64,000 bases of DNA, taken from assembly GCF_028882275.1 (NCBI RefSeq), contig NZ_JARBUT010000001.1:558001-622000 (forward strand), read 5' to 3'. The translations under genes were made by a program, and so were the position numbers. The notes beneath the pieces are model-generated. The model made no database searches and was not told where the DNA came from. It was given only the letters and a program-made list of their open reading frames with translations. Positions 44,244 to 53,756 of the stretch are shown here, one piece after another; the stretch's first letter is position 1, and each line of letters begins with the position of its first letter. Origin of the DNA: Nocardiopsis sp. N85. GTDB taxonomy: Bacteria > Actinomycetota > Actinomycetes > Streptosporangiales > Streptosporangiaceae.

Positions 44244-45530
44244 ATGAGCCGACGTCAACTGGAACGCGGGGCCGCGCTGCGGGGCATGGTCTCCCCGGAG
44301 GGCATCGTGCCCCTGGACGCCGGGTTCCCGCTCGACGGGTCGGGGCCCGACTCCGACTGCAACGTCCTGCACCTGGACATGGACGCGTTCTTCGCCAGCG
44401 TGGAACGGCTGCGCGACCCCGGCATCGGGGACGCGCCGATCATCGTCGGCGGCACCGGTCCACGCGGCGTCGTCTCCTCCGCCGACTACCGGGCCCGCGC
44501 CCGAGGGGTCCACTCGGCGATGCCCATGACCCGGGCCCTGCGCCTGTGCCCCGACGCGGTGGTCCTCCCGCCCGACGGGCGCGCCTACCGCGCCGTCTCA
44601 GAGGCGGTCATGGAGGTCCTGCGCGCGGTCACCCCCCTGGTGCAGCCCCTGTCGTTGGACGAGGCGTTCCTCGACGTGTCGGGCGCGCGCCGCCGCCTGG
44701 GCGGGCCGGTGCGGATCGCCGCGATGATCCGCGAACGGATCCGAAGCGAACAGGGGCTGACCTGTTCCGTGGGGGTGGCCGCCACCCGCTTCGTCGCCAA
44801 ACTCGGTTCCACCCACTGCAAACCCGACGGCCTGCTCCTGGTGCCCACCGCCGGTGTCCGCGCCTTCCTGGATCCGCTGCCGGTGGGCGCCCTGCCCGGA
44901 GTGGGGGACAAGACCGAACGGACGCTGGCCCGCATGGGCGTGCGCACCGTGGGCGCGCTGGCCCGCCACGACGGCGATCTGCTGCGCATGGAGCTGGGCG
45001 ACAAGGTCGGCACCCGTCTGGCCGAGCTGGCCCGCGGGGTCGACGACAGCCCCGTGACGGCCGAGTCCGTCGACAAGAGCGTCGGCGCGGAGGAGACCTT
45101 CGACACCGACGTCGCCGACCCCGGGACGGTCCGCAAGGAGTTGCTGCGGCTCTCGGAGAGGGTCGGGAGACGTCTGCGCGCCTCGGGGCTGATGGGGCGT
45201 ACGGTGAGCGTCAAGCTCCGACGCGGTGATTTCTCCACCATCACCCGGGCCCGGACCCTGCCCGACGCCACCGACGTCGGACGGGAGATCAACGCCGCGG
45301 CCCGCGCCCTGTACGCCGAGTCCGGACTCCAGGGGACCCCGTTGCGGCTGGTCGGCGTGCGGGTGGAGGGCGTGGTCCCGGCCGGCGGGGTCCATCGCCA
45401 ACTGGCCCTGGACGAGCGGGAGACGGGCTGGCGGGACGTCGAACGTGTCATGGACCGGGTGGCGGAACGATTCGGACCCGGCGCGATACAGTCGGCTGTA
45501 TTGGCCAAGCGTGACGAAAACGACGTATGA
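44244..45530 (+). CDS. dinB: DNA polymerase IV (Y family)
   Basis: Pol IV copies past damaged bases. The 428-residue protein has the palm motifs LHLDMDAFFASVE (first aspartate) and SLDEAFLDVS, the helix-hairpin-helix region ALPGVGDKTERTLARMGVRTVGAL and the little-finger domain with TVSVKLRRGDFSTITRARTL. A 40-residue extension precedes the conserved start. No terminal beta-clamp QLxLF motif is obvious; QLALD near residue 390 could stand in. The transcript seems leaderless. Confidence 0.93.
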   Translation: MSRRQLERGAALRGMVSPEGIVPLDAGFPLDGSGPDSDCNVLHLDMDAFFASVERLRDPGIGDAPIIVGGTGPRGVVSSADYRARARGVHSAMPMTRALRLCPDAVVLPPDGRAYRAVSEAVMEVLRAVTPLVQPLSLDEAFLDVSGARRRLGGPVRIAAMIRERIRSEQGLTCSVGVAATRFVAKLGSTHCKPDGLLLVPTAGVRAFLDPLPVGALPGVGDKTERTLARMGVRTVGALARHDGDLLRMELGDKVGTRLAELARGVDDSPVTAESVDKSVGAEETFDTDVADPGTVRKELLRLSERVGRRLRASGLMGRTVSVKLRRGDFSTITRARTLPDATDVGREINAAARALYAESGLQGTPLRLVGVRVEGVVPAGGVHRQLALDERETGWRDVERVMDRVAERFGPGAIQSAVLAKRDENDV

Positions 45531-45679
45531 TGCCGCAACTTCTGGACTGTTCCGAGCGTTATACGGTGCAGGACCGGAGTCAGGGTAGACAGAGAGGCAT
45601 GGAAACCGGTGTTTCCGAGACAGCGCGGGGGTATCGTGACCTTGGTCGGTCAGGTCCGCACGCACCTTTTCCTTCCACC

Positions 45680-45701
45680 GTGCGCTAGCGCACCGTATTC
45701 T
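45680..45701 (+). promoter_or_regulatory. Palindrome and -10 candidate upstream of the DUF3040 gene
   Basis: GTGCGC-TA-GCGCAC (45680-45693) is a perfect 14-base palindrome directly before TATTCT (45696-45701), a good -10. It would lie between -35 and -10, where a repressor could block or an activator could reshape the promoter. The leader to the start is about 66 bases and includes AGGGAGG. Confidence 0.5.
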
Positions 45702-45774
45702 GGGCATACCACTGACCAAGAGACTGTTGATCAGTACCCGTCACCCCAACCGGGGACTGTCGTAGGGAGGCGCC

Positions 45775-46185
45775 GTGCCGCTCTCTGAACACGAGCAGCG
45801 CATGCTCGACCAGATCGAGCAGGCGCTGTATGCCGAGGACCCGAAGTTCGCGAACACCGTTCGACAGACGAACCCCGTGGTCCATCACAAGCGCCGGATC
45901 ATCAAAGCCGGACTCGGGTTCGTTCTCGGCCTCGTGCTGATGCTGACGGGCCTGTTGCTCGGTAGCTCCATCGGCACCGCCGTGGGCGTCACCGTCAGCG
46001 TCTGTGGTTTCCTCGTCATGCTGACCTGCCTGCTATGGGGCCTCAACGCCTGGCGTAGAGCGGCCGGAGGCGGTCCGGAGACCGTCGTCGCCGAGCAACC
46101 CCGCCGACGCAAGGGCGATGGGCGTCCCGGCATGATGAACCGCTTCGAGGAGCGCTGGCGTCGCCGCCAGCAGGGCGACGAGTGA
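45775..46185 (+). CDS. DUF3040 family membrane protein
   Basis: The 136-residue protein starts PLSEHEQRMLDQIEQALYAEDPKFA, the DUF3040 signature, then has two membrane helices (AGLGFVLGLVLMLTGLLLG and AVGVTVSVCGFLVMLTCLLWGL, about residues 46-90) and a basic tail. It is found throughout actinobacteria, usually close to mraZ, but its function is unknown. GTG start with TAGGGAGG upstream. Confidence 0.9.
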   Translation: MPLSEHEQRMLDQIEQALYAEDPKFANTVRQTNPVVHHKRRIIKAGLGFVLGLVLMLTGLLLGSSIGTAVGVTVSVCGFLVMLTCLLWGLNAWRRAAGGGPETVVAEQPRRRKGDGRPGMMNRFEERWRRRQQGDE

Positions 46186-46579
46186 CCCCGTCCCCCTGAC
46201 CGGTATCGGCTTCACAGACGACCGGGGTCCCGCACATCGGTGCGGGACCCCGGTCGTCGTTCAACCGCCCTCCCCGGCCCGCCCCGACCGCGCCCGCCGA
46301 CGGGAACAGTCCCGAACAGGTGACCGGGGGTCCCCACGTGGTCGCGCACGATGAGCGGCGGCACCGCCGTCCGGGCGTCGGCGGCCGGGTCCACCGCCGG
46401 GGAACCGGCCCGGAAACGGTCGAAGGCGGCGCTCGGCCGCGGTGTCCCCGGGGGCCGTGGGGCGAAAGGGCATGATCGTCCCCGGGGGGAGGGTCGGACA
46501 CGACAGGCCCTCACCCCATGGCGATCCGTGCGCTTTGAAGACGGAACCGGGCGCGCCCTCCCGGGCCCGCCCGGCACCC
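46186..46579. other. Convergent intergenic region with one strong terminator
   Basis: Apart from the hairpin at 46217 I find no gene or clear signal in this 394-base stretch. Open frames in it read as arginine/proline-rich noise. Confidence 0.5.
46217..46258 (+). terminator. Very strong terminator after the DUF3040 gene
   Basis: A perfect 19-base stem (starting GACGACCGGGG) has an ATCG loop, 31 bases after the stop codon. It is long enough to act in both directions. Confidence 0.85.
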
Positions 46580-48892
46580 TCACGCCCCTTGGGGTTCGGG
46601 GTCGGGCGTCACCGCGCGCGGCCGGTCCCACAGGGACCGGGGCAGCAGCGTCGCACGCAGTCGCACCCCCCGCGTGACCACCCCGGGCAGCCCGGCCACG
46701 ATCGTGCGCAGGTCGGTGCCCACGCTTTCGTCCCAGACCGAGGCGGGGGCGTACCGGTCGCGCTCCTCGGCCAGGGCCAACCGGTGCAGGGCCGCCCGGA
46801 CCCCCTCGGGCAGCGGCACCCTGTTCCGGTCGCGCAGCGCCGACAGGCGGGCCGCCGTGGCCCGGGGGCTCTCGGCCAGGTCCCAGCCCAGCCCCAGGTC
46901 CACGCACGTGTCCCGCAGCTCGCGCCAGGCGGCCCCCGGCCGTCCCGACCGGGAACGCCGCACCAGGGCGCGCACGGCGGCGGGCAGCAACGGCACGAGC
47001 AGAACGCCGACGACCGCGGCCGCCGCGGGCACCCACGACAGGTCCGGCCCGGTCCCGTCAGGGCCGACGGGGGGCGCGGCGGCGCCCTCCGTCTCCTCCG
47101 CCTCGGCGGACGGGCTCGCCCCCGGGGAGGGCGCGGGCTCCTCCTCCGACGCACTGGGCTCGTCGTCGGGGCCGATGGTCGGCGTGGGCTCCGGTTCGGG
47201 GGTCTCGGGGTCGAGACCCCCGCCGGTGCTGTACTCGGGCTCGGTGGCCGATCCCTGTCCGGTCGCACCGGCCGGCGTCGGTTCGAACCGGACCCATCCG
47301 GCCCCCTCGAAGTACAGTTCCGGCCAGGCGTGGGCGTCACCGGTGGTCACCGTCCACCGGCCGTCGCCGAGCCGCTCACCCGCGGTGTAGCCGACCGCGA
47401 CCCGGGCGGGGATGCCCGCCTGACGGGCCATCACGGTCATCGCCCCGGCGAACTGCTGGCAGTAGCCGGTCCGGTCCACGGTCAGGAAGTGGACCAGCGG
47501 ATCGGAACCGCCGGGCACCTCCGGCGGCCGCAGGCTGTAGGTGAAGTCCCCCGAGGTGAAGAACTCCTGGAGGGCGACCGCCTTGAGGTAGGGGGAGTCG
47601 GTGTGCCCGGTCAACGACCGGGTCAGCTCCCCGACCCCCGGGTCCAGGTTCCGGGGCAGCGAACGGAAGTCCCCCGGCAGCGAACGCGGAGCGCCCGCCC
47701 CGGCCAGCTCCCGCGCGTCGACCGGTCGTTCGGAGGTCTCCACGGTGAAGTTGAGCCCGGTGGACGGCTGCTCGGTCGTGAACACCATGAGGCTGTCGGG
47801 GTGCACGTACCACTCACCGGACACGTCCACCGAACGGGCCCAGTACGGCAGCGGAAGGAAGTCCATGCCGGCGATGTCGGAGTCCAGGGACACCCGGGTG
47901 AGGACGGTCTCCTCCTCGGCCGCCGAGGGCCATCCGGTGGGGAGGGGGAGGTCGTCCTCGACCCGCGTGTCACCGGAGGCGTCGACCGGGCTCATCGTCC
48001 AGTTCACGCCGTCGAACTCGTCGAGGACGTACCGGCGCAGATAACCGGGCTCCTCCGCTTCGGTGCGGTAGGTCAGCACGGTCCGGTCGGACTCCGCCAG
48101 CAGTTCCCGGCGCAGGGACACCAACGGGTGGGTGGTGGTGATGACGTCGTTCTGCCGGCCGATGTAGGTGCCCTCCGCCATGGAGTGGAACGCGTCGGTG
48201 CGCAACCCCGGGACCGCCGCGGGCAGGGCCGACGCCAACACGATCGCCGCGACCCCGGCCAGCGTCGCCACGAGGGCGTGCTGGAGGGCGCCCCCGGCGG
48301 GGACCGGGACCACCACCCCCCACTCGCGGCCGCGCACCCACGTGTCCACGGCCAGGAGTTGGAGGAACCCGAAGGCGCACACGGCCAGGGGCCATGCTCC
48401 GATGCCGTCCCCGTCCACCACCAGCGGCACCACGGCCAAGGCCAGCAGCAGCCCGCCGACCATACCGGGGCAGCGCGCGGTGGCGGCCAGGAAATCGGCG
48501 GTGATCAGGAAGACCGCGAAGGACACGGCGATGATCAGCACCACACCGGAGGTCGCCGTCACCGGCGGCTGATTGACGTTGATGACCTCCAGCCCGCGGG
48601 AGAACACCTCGAACACGTGCTCCACCGCCGCACCGGAGGGCAGCAGGCCCATCGGGGCCAGGTGCCCGGCGAACAACGGCACGATCAGGAGACCCACCAC
48701 CGCCGTTTGCAGCACCGGCACCAGCAGCCCGACCCGGCCGCTCCACATCCGGTACAGGACGGACACGACGGTCGCCGTGACCATGAGGACGACGGCGGGC
48801 GACCACCAGCCGTCGCCGCGCACCAAGGGGGAGAGGAGGGGGAGCGCGCACAACAGGCAGACCAGGGCGGCCAGGGGCATCAGGGCTTTCAA
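46580..48892 (-). CDS. Transglutaminase-like membrane protein (TgpA type)
   Basis: The 770-residue protein starts with five or six membrane helices (for example MPLAALVCLLCALPLLSPL and VVLIIAVSFAVFLITADFLA). An extracytoplasmic transglutaminase domain follows, with catalytic cysteine in RTGYCQQFAGAMTVMARQAGIPARVAVGYT (about residue 475) and histidine in GDAHAWPELYFEG (about 518); the third residue is at FEPTP. After a Ser/Glu/Pro-rich linker come another membrane helix and a DUF4129-like cytoplasmic tail. The TTG start overlaps the DUF58 stop and has GGAAGG at seven bases; ATG 48880 has none. It forms an operon with DUF58 and MoxR genes. Confidence 0.88.
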   Translation of the reverse strand: MKALMPLAALVCLLCALPLLSPLVRGDGWWSPAVVLMVTATVVSVLYRMWSGRVGLLVPVLQTAVVGLLIVPLFAGHLAPMGLLPSGAAVEHVFEVFSRGLEVINVNQPPVTATSGVVLIIAVSFAVFLITADFLAATARCPGMVGGLLLALAVVPLVVDGDGIGAWPLAVCAFGFLQLLAVDTWVRGREWGVVVPVPAGGALQHALVATLAGVAAIVLASALPAAVPGLRTDAFHSMAEGTYIGRQNDVITTTHPLVSLRRELLAESDRTVLTYRTEAEEPGYLRRYVLDEFDGVNWTMSPVDASGDTRVEDDLPLPTGWPSAAEEETVLTRVSLDSDIAGMDFLPLPYWARSVDVSGEWYVHPDSLMVFTTEQPSTGLNFTVETSERPVDARELAGAGAPRSLPGDFRSLPRNLDPGVGELTRSLTGHTDSPYLKAVALQEFFTSGDFTYSLRPPEVPGGSDPLVHFLTVDRTGYCQQFAGAMTVMARQAGIPARVAVGYTAGERLGDGRWTVTTGDAHAWPELYFEGAGWVRFEPTPAGATGQGSATEPEYSTGGGLDPETPEPEPTPTIGPDDEPSASEEEPAPSPGASPSAEAEETEGAAAPPVGPDGTGPDLSWVPAAAAVVGVLLVPLLPAAVRALVRRSRSGRPGAAWRELRDTCVDLGLGWDLAESPRATAARLSALRDRNRVPLPEGVRAALHRLALAEERDRYAPASVWDESVGTDLRTIVAGLPGVVTRGVRLRATLLPRSLWDRPRAVTPDPEPQGA

Positions 48893-50091
48893 CGCGGGAC
48901 CTTCCCGAGAGGTGCGGCGTCCCGCCACAGCGGGGGCAGCTCGGCGATCGAGGACAGGCGCACGACCCGCCAGCCGCCCGTGGACAGGATCTCGCCCACC
49001 CCGCGCAGCGCGTCGGGAGAGGGCCAGGCGGCCCCGGCGCACAGCACGGCCACGCGGTGACCGCCGCCCGTCCTGGCCAGGACGGCGGCCTCCTCCGCCT
49101 CCACGGCGCCCAGGACGGCCACCGTCAGGGAGGCGGAGGAGGCCGGGGCCGAGGCGCCGAGCGGCGGGGCGGTCGCGTCGGAGGGTTCGATGACGGCCAA
49201 CCCGTCCAGCAACGCGGAGGGGGCGGTCACCGGCATCCGCCCGCGCTCGGTGTGCAGGCGCACCTCGTGGCCCTGGTCGAGCAGGTGGAGGGCGATGGAG
49301 GCGGCGGCGCTCACCGCGGTCTCCAGGGAATGGGCGGCCCCCGTGCCCGCGTGGGCGCGGCGGCGGGTGTCGAGCAGGATCGTGCCGTACTCGCGCCGGT
49401 GCTGTTCGTCGCGGCGGACCATCAGCTCGCCGTGTTTGGCGGTGGAGCGCCAGTGGACCCGGCGCAGTTCGTCCCCGTACCGGTATTCGCGGGGGACCGG
49501 GTCCTGTTCGCCGATCCCGCTCGTCGAACGGCGCGGGGAGTCGTCGCCCTGGGAACCGTCGGCGGTGCCGACCCGGCCCAGGGGGACGGTCGCCGGGGTG
49601 ACCAGCAGATGGTCGGGGGCGCTCGGCCGCTGTTCGACCCGCACGCACCCCAACGGGTCGGTCACCGACACCCACAGGGGCCCCAGCGGATAGTTGCCGC
49701 GCACGGCGGGACGGACCAGGTAGGCGAGGTCGCGCACACCGCGCGGGCCCAGGAGGCCGAGCGAGTAGCGCGGTTCGTGCCCCAGGGGGGTGGGCAGGGT
49801 GTCGCGGATCGACACGGAGGTGACCGGCCAGGCGTGGGAGGAGTTGCCGACCCGCACCATGACACGGGCGTCATGGCCGGCCCGCACCCGGGAGGGCGTG
49901 ATGAGGCGGCTGTGCGCGATCCGGCCCGCCGCGCCGAACACGCTGAGCGCCGCCAGCGGCGGGACCGCCGTGGCCAGCACGCCCAGGGCCACGAGTTCGC
50001 GCTGGCCGATGACGAGACCGGCCACGAGGGCGATCAGGCCGAGGAGCAGCAGGCAGACGCCTCGGGCGGTGAGGGTTCGTCGCGGGCGCAT
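48889..50091 (-). CDS. DUF58 domain membrane protein
   Basis: The 400-residue protein has two N-terminal membrane helices (GVCLLLLGLIALVAGLVIG and VALGVLATAVPPLAALSVF) and the DUF58 core YRYGDELRRVHWRSTAKHGELMVRRDE, related to von Willebrand A domains. DUF58, MoxR ATPase and transglutaminase genes form a conserved but poorly understood set linked to assembly or processing at the cell envelope. It ends inside the start of the transglutaminase gene. Confidence 0.9.
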   Translation of the reverse strand: MRPRRTLTARGVCLLLLGLIALVAGLVIGQRELVALGVLATAVPPLAALSVFGAAGRIAHSRLITPSRVRAGHDARVMVRVGNSSHAWPVTSVSIRDTLPTPLGHEPRYSLGLLGPRGVRDLAYLVRPAVRGNYPLGPLWVSVTDPLGCVRVEQRPSAPDHLLVTPATVPLGRVGTADGSQGDDSPRRSTSGIGEQDPVPREYRYGDELRRVHWRSTAKHGELMVRRDEQHRREYGTILLDTRRRAHAGTGAAHSLETAVSAAASIALHLLDQGHEVRLHTERGRMPVTAPSALLDGLAVIEPSDATAPPLGASAPASSASLTVAVLGAVEAEEAAVLARTGGGHRVAVLCAGAAWPSPDALRGVGEILSTGGWRVVRLSSIAELPPLWRDAAPLGKVPR

Positions 50092-50126
50092 GGACCCTCT
50101 CTCGGGACGGTCGGACGGTCAGGCGG

Positions 50127-51119
50127 TCAACGGGGCGCGGGGACGGGCAGGCGGGCGACCAGGTCGGCGACGATCCGCTCGGCGGTCATGCGCTCCATCT
50201 GCGCCTGCGGTCCGGGCAGCAGGCGGTGCGCCAGGACCGGGACGGCCAGGGACTGGACGTCGTCGGGGACGATGTAGTGGCGCCCCTCCAGGGCCGCGTG
50301 GGCGCGGGCGGCCCGGACCAGGTGCAGGGTGGCCCGCGGGGACGCGCCCAGGTCGAGTTCGGGACTGGTCCGGGTGGAGTTGACCAGGTCCACGATGTAG
50401 CGGCGCATACCGGGGGCGACGTGCACCTGGCGGACCAGGTCGGCCAGCCGGCGGACGGTGAGGGCGTCGGTGACGGGGGTCAGCCCCTCCAACGGGGAGT
50501 GGGTGCCGTGCGAGTCGATCATGTCGAGCTCGGCCTGGGGGGAGGGGTAACCGACGGAGACCCGGGCCATGAACCGGTCCCGCTGGGCCTCGGGCAGCGC
50601 GTAGGTGCCCTCCATGTCTGCCGGGTTCTGGGTGGCCACGACCATGAACGGGCGTTCCAGGGGGCGGGTGCGGCCGTCGACGCTGACCTGGCGCTCCTCC
50701 ATGCACTCCAGCAGGGCGGCCTGGGTCTTGGGCGAGGCGCGGTTGATCTCGTCGCCCAGCACGATGTTGGCGAAGATCGGCCCCGGGTCGAACTCGAACT
50801 CGCGTCGTTCCTGGTGGTAGACGCTGACCCCGGTGATGTCGCTGGGCAGCAGGTCCGGGGTGAACTGGACGCGCTGCACGGAGCAGTCCACGGCCCGGCC
50901 CAACGCCTTGGCGAGCATGGTCTTGCCGACGCCGGGGACGTCCTCGATGAGCAGGTGGCCCTCGGCGAGCAGGACGGTCAACGCGACGCGCAGCACCTCC
51001 GGCTTGCCCTCGATGACCGTCTCGATGGCGCCGCGGACGCGGTCGGCCACGGCGACGATCTCTTCGACGTCCGCCTGGACGCCGCCCCCGCGACCGCCGT
51101 GGTGTGTGCCGAGTGACAC
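50127..51119 (-). CDS. MoxR-family AAA+ ATPase
   Basis: The 330-residue ATPase has Walker A EDVPGVGKTMLAKAL, Walker B ANIVLGDEINRASPKTQAALLECMEE, sensor 1 FMVVATQNP and the arginine-finger region LPEAQRDRFMARV. MoxR proteins act as chaperones that fit cofactors or assemble complexes with VWA/DUF58 partners. GTG 51119 is set by GGAGGGG just upstream. It heads the MoxR-DUF58-transglutaminase operon. Confidence 0.93.
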   Translation of the reverse strand: MSLGTHHGGRGGGVQADVEEIVAVADRVRGAIETVIEGKPEVLRVALTVLLAEGHLLIEDVPGVGKTMLAKALGRAVDCSVQRVQFTPDLLPSDITGVSVYHQERREFEFDPGPIFANIVLGDEINRASPKTQAALLECMEERQVSVDGRTRPLERPFMVVATQNPADMEGTYALPEAQRDRFMARVSVGYPSPQAELDMIDSHGTHSPLEGLTPVTDALTVRRLADLVRQVHVAPGMRRYIVDLVNSTRTSPELDLGASPRATLHLVRAARAHAALEGRHYIVPDDVQSLAVPVLAHRLLPGPQAQMERMTAERIVADLVARLPVPAPR

Positions 51120-51565
51120 GAGACCCCTCCCGCTCCGTGTGTCGGTGTTCGGATCCGAGGCTAGGGCCAATCAGAGCGATTGCAAACCAAAGTGCCGGAA
51201 TCGGCCGTCGAATGCGGGCTGATGCGACGAAAGCGTACTAAAGCGCGAGAATTGCTCTTCTGATCATTCGCTCCGACCCCGTTACGACCCACGGGGCGGC
51301 TGCGAAAAGAGAACCTCGCAAAGCCGCGTCTCCCGGCTTTCCCCGACGCCTCCGGGGTCCGATCCGGGCGTCCGCCCTCCCGCCCGCCGGGCGGCGCGCC
51401 GGGGAGCGCGGGATCCCCCACCCACGCACCACCGCTGTGACCTGCGCATTCGTCGCCCAATCCGCCATTGTGCCCCCATCGGAGCTGTTGACGGTGGGGA
51501 AGAGTGGAGTAAGGTGGAGCATCGTGGAGAGGGTGAATTCTCCGCTTCGGGAGGAGGTCGGGAGT
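51120..51565. other. Divergent promoter region between moxR and mraZ
   Basis: No gene is supported. The mraZ promoter and operator occupy 51488-51529. The part near moxR (about 51165-51260) is A/T-rich for this genome and probably holds its promoter, but no single -10/-35 pair stands out. Confidence 0.5.
51488..51529 (+). promoter_or_regulatory. mraZ promoter with four 10-bp-spaced MraZ boxes
   Basis: TTGACG (51488-51493) and TAAGGT (51510-51515) form a promoter with a 16-base spacer. Overlapping it are GTGGGG (51494) and three GTGGAG copies (51504, 51514, 51524), spaced exactly 10 bases apart. MraZ is known to repress its own promoter by binding such repeated TGG-type sites. Confidence 0.85.
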
Positions 51566-51997
51566 GTGTTCCTCGGCACGCACACGCCTCGGCTGGATCA
51601 GAAGGGACGCCTGTTCCTTCCCGCGAAGTACCGCGACGACCTGTCGGGGGGTGTGGTGATCACCAAGGGCCAGGAACGCTGCCTCTACGTCTTCCCGGTC
51701 AAGGAGTTCGTGCGCATCACCGATTCCCTCGCCGAGGCCCCCGTCACGGCCCGAGCGGTCCGCGACTACGGCCGCATCCTCTTCGCGAGCGCCTCCGACC
51801 AGACCTGTGACGGTCAGGGACGGGTCACCGTACCGGCCGCCTTGCGCGCCTACGCGGGGCTCACCCGCGACTGCGCCGTCATCGGGGCCAACACCCGACT
51901 GGAGATCTGGGACGCCCAGGCCTGGTCGGACTACGAGGCCGAGCGCGAACGGGAGTTCGCGCACATGTCGGAGGAGGTGCTTCCCGGGGTGCTGTGA
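51566..51997 (+). CDS. mraZ: Transcriptional regulator MraZ
   Basis: MraZ is the ring-shaped AbrB-like repressor that begins the dcw cluster. The 143-residue protein has the two SpoVT/AbrB halves: [25 protein letters not shown] and [27 protein letters not shown], each with the DxKGR-x-x-x-PA motif. The GTG is chosen because it starts the conserved sequence and has GGAGGAGG at nine bases. Four MraZ boxes lie at its promoter. Confidence 0.95.
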   Translation: MFLGTHTPRLDQKGRLFLPAKYRDDLSGGVVITKGQERCLYVFPVKEFVRITDSLAEAPVTARAVRDYGRILFASASDQTCDGQGRVTVPAALRAYAGLTRDCAVIGANTRLEIWDAQAWSDYEAEREREFAHMSEEVLPGVL

Positions 51998-52253
51998 GCC
52001 CGGACGCCTCCGGCTCCACGGCACGGAAACAGGTCCACACCCTCGCAGCCGGGATCCGGTGACGGCCTCCGGGTGCGGCGACACGAGCTGGCACGACTTC
52101 CCCGGTGCCAGACCGTCAACGCGACGCCACCGAAAGGTGGACAATAGCGGCCGTGCCCGGAGGCCCACCGGAAACCGGTGAGGCCACCAGGGACACCGTG
52201 GAGCGCGCCCGCACGGGCGCGACCGCGGCGATTCGAGGGGGAGACGCGACAGC

Positions 52254-53300
52254 GTGGAGGAACGGCATCGCATGGGTGACACCCGGGGGCACGGCGACGG
52301 GAACGGGGACACCGGCGACGAACGCGTCGCGGCGGTCCGCACGGGGGCCGACCCCCTGCACGTCCCGGTCATGCTCGACCGCATCGTGGAACTGCTCGCC
52401 CCGGCACTGCAACGCCCCGGATCGGTGCTCGTCGACGGCACCCTGGGCCTGGGCGGCCACTCCGAGGCGCTCATGAAGGCCTGCCCGAACGCCCGCCTGG
52501 TCGGCGTCGACCGCGACACCACCGCCCTGGAGCGCAGCGCCGCCCGCCTGGCGCCCCACGCCGACCGCGTCCACCTGGTCCACGCCGTCTACTCCGAGAT
52601 CCCGCGGGCCCTGGACGAGGCCGGCGCCACCGACGCCGCCGCCGTCCTCCTGGACCTGGGCGTGTCCTCACCCCAACTCGACGAGACCGACCGCGGCTTC
52701 GCCTACGCGCACGAGGCGCCCCTGGACATGCGCATGGACCGCACCCAGACGCTCACCGCCTCCGAGATCGTCAACACCTACCCGGTGGCCGAGCTCACCC
52801 GCGTCCTGCGCACCTACGGCGAGGAACGGTTCGCCTCCCGCGTCGCCCGCGCCATCGAACGCCGCCGCTCCCAAGGCCCCATCGAATCCACCCGCGAACT
52901 CGCCGAACTCGTCCGCGAGTCCATCCCCGCCGCGACCCGCCGCACCGGCGGCCACCCCGCCAAACGCACCTTCCAAGGGCTGCGCATCGAGGTCAACGCC
53001 GAGCTGTCCATCCTGGAACGCACCCTGCCCGCCGCCCTCTCCCGACTGGCCGTCGGAGGACGCATCGCCGTGCTGTCCTACCACTCGCTGGAGGACCGCC
53101 TCACCAAGAAGGCGTTCGCCGCGCTGGCCACCGACACCACGCCCCCCGACCTGCCCGTCCCCCTCCCCGACCGGCAACCCGAACTCCGGCTCCTCACCCG
53201 GGGGGCCGAACTCCCCACGGACGAAGAGAACGAACGCAACCCGCGCGCCCAGTCGGCCCGCCTGCGAGCGGCCGAACGCGTGCGGCCCACGCGGCAGTAG
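52254..53300 (+). CDS. rsmH: 16S rRNA m4C1402 methyltransferase RsmH
   Basis: RsmH N4-methylates C1402 of 16S rRNA. The 348-residue protein has [13 protein letters not shown], motif [34 protein letters not shown], the inserted helical domain, and [17 protein letters not shown] with [19 protein letters not shown] 52254 has GGGGAG upstream; ATG 52272, with GGAGG at 12 bases, is also possible. The 256 bases between mraZ and rsmH have no gene. Confidence 0.93.
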   Translation: MEERHRMGDTRGHGDGNGDTGDERVAAVRTGADPLHVPVMLDRIVELLAPALQRPGSVLVDGTLGLGGHSEALMKACPNARLVGVDRDTTALERSAARLAPHADRVHLVHAVYSEIPRALDEAGATDAAAVLLDLGVSSPQLDETDRGFAYAHEAPLDMRMDRTQTLTASEIVNTYPVAELTRVLRTYGEERFASRVARAIERRRSQGPIESTRELAELVRESIPAATRRTGGHPAKRTFQGLRIEVNAELSILERTLPAALSRLAVGGRIAVLSYHSLEDRLTKKAFAALATDTTPPDLPVPLPDRQPELRLLTRGAELPTDEENERNPRAQSARLRAAERVRPTRQ

Positions 53301-53309
53301 GGAGAACAG

Positions 53310-53756
53310 ATGAGCACGACCAGGACGGACACCCGTCGCACGGCCCCGCGCCGCACGGCGACCCCGCGCAAGGCACCCGACGGCGGACGCGCTCCCGCGC
53401 GCCCGAAGAAGACGTCGACCGCGACCCCGGCCCGCTCCCGCGCGCCCAGGATCCCGTTCGTCCTCCTCGTCCTGTGCCTGCTCGGCGGTGCCCTGGTCGG
53501 TCTCCTGCTCCTGCGCGGTGTCATCGCGCAGGAGGCGTTCGCCATCTCCAGCCTCCAGACACAGAACCGGGAACTGTCCTACGAGGAACAGCGACTCCAG
53601 AGCACCGTCGCCCACCTGGAGACCTCCGAGCGCATCGCCCGCGAGGCCGAGGGGATGGGCATGGAAGAGGGGGACGCCCCCCTGTTCCTGGACCCGGACG
53701 CCGGTGAGGTCAGCGGAGGGACCGAGGACGGTTCGACCACCGGGAGCGCCGATTGA
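53310..53756 (+). CDS. ftsL: Cell division protein FtsL (septum formation initiator family)
   Basis: The 148-residue protein has a basic N-terminus, one membrane helix (IPFVLLVLCLLGGALVGLLLL, about residues 48-68) and an extracytoplasmic coiled coil (AISSLQTQNRELSYEEQRLQSTVAHLETSERI). This is the form of FtsL, which with FtsB/FtsQ activates FtsWI. Position between rsmH and ftsI settles the assignment, since sequence alone is weakly conserved. It overlaps the ftsI TTG by four bases. Confidence 0.88.
   Translation: MSTTRTDTRRTAPRRTATPRKAPDGGRAPARPKKTSTATPARSRAPRIPFVLLVLCLLGGALVGLLLLRGVIAQEAFAISSLQTQNRELSYEEQRLQSTVAHLETSERIAREAEGMGMEEGDAPLFLDPDAGEVSGGTEDGSTTGSAD

Noticed and set aside
46212-47036. 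Minus-strand frame reaching into the gap after the DUF3040 gene
   Set aside because: It is arginine/proline/glycine-rich noise overlapping the transglutaminase gene in another frame.
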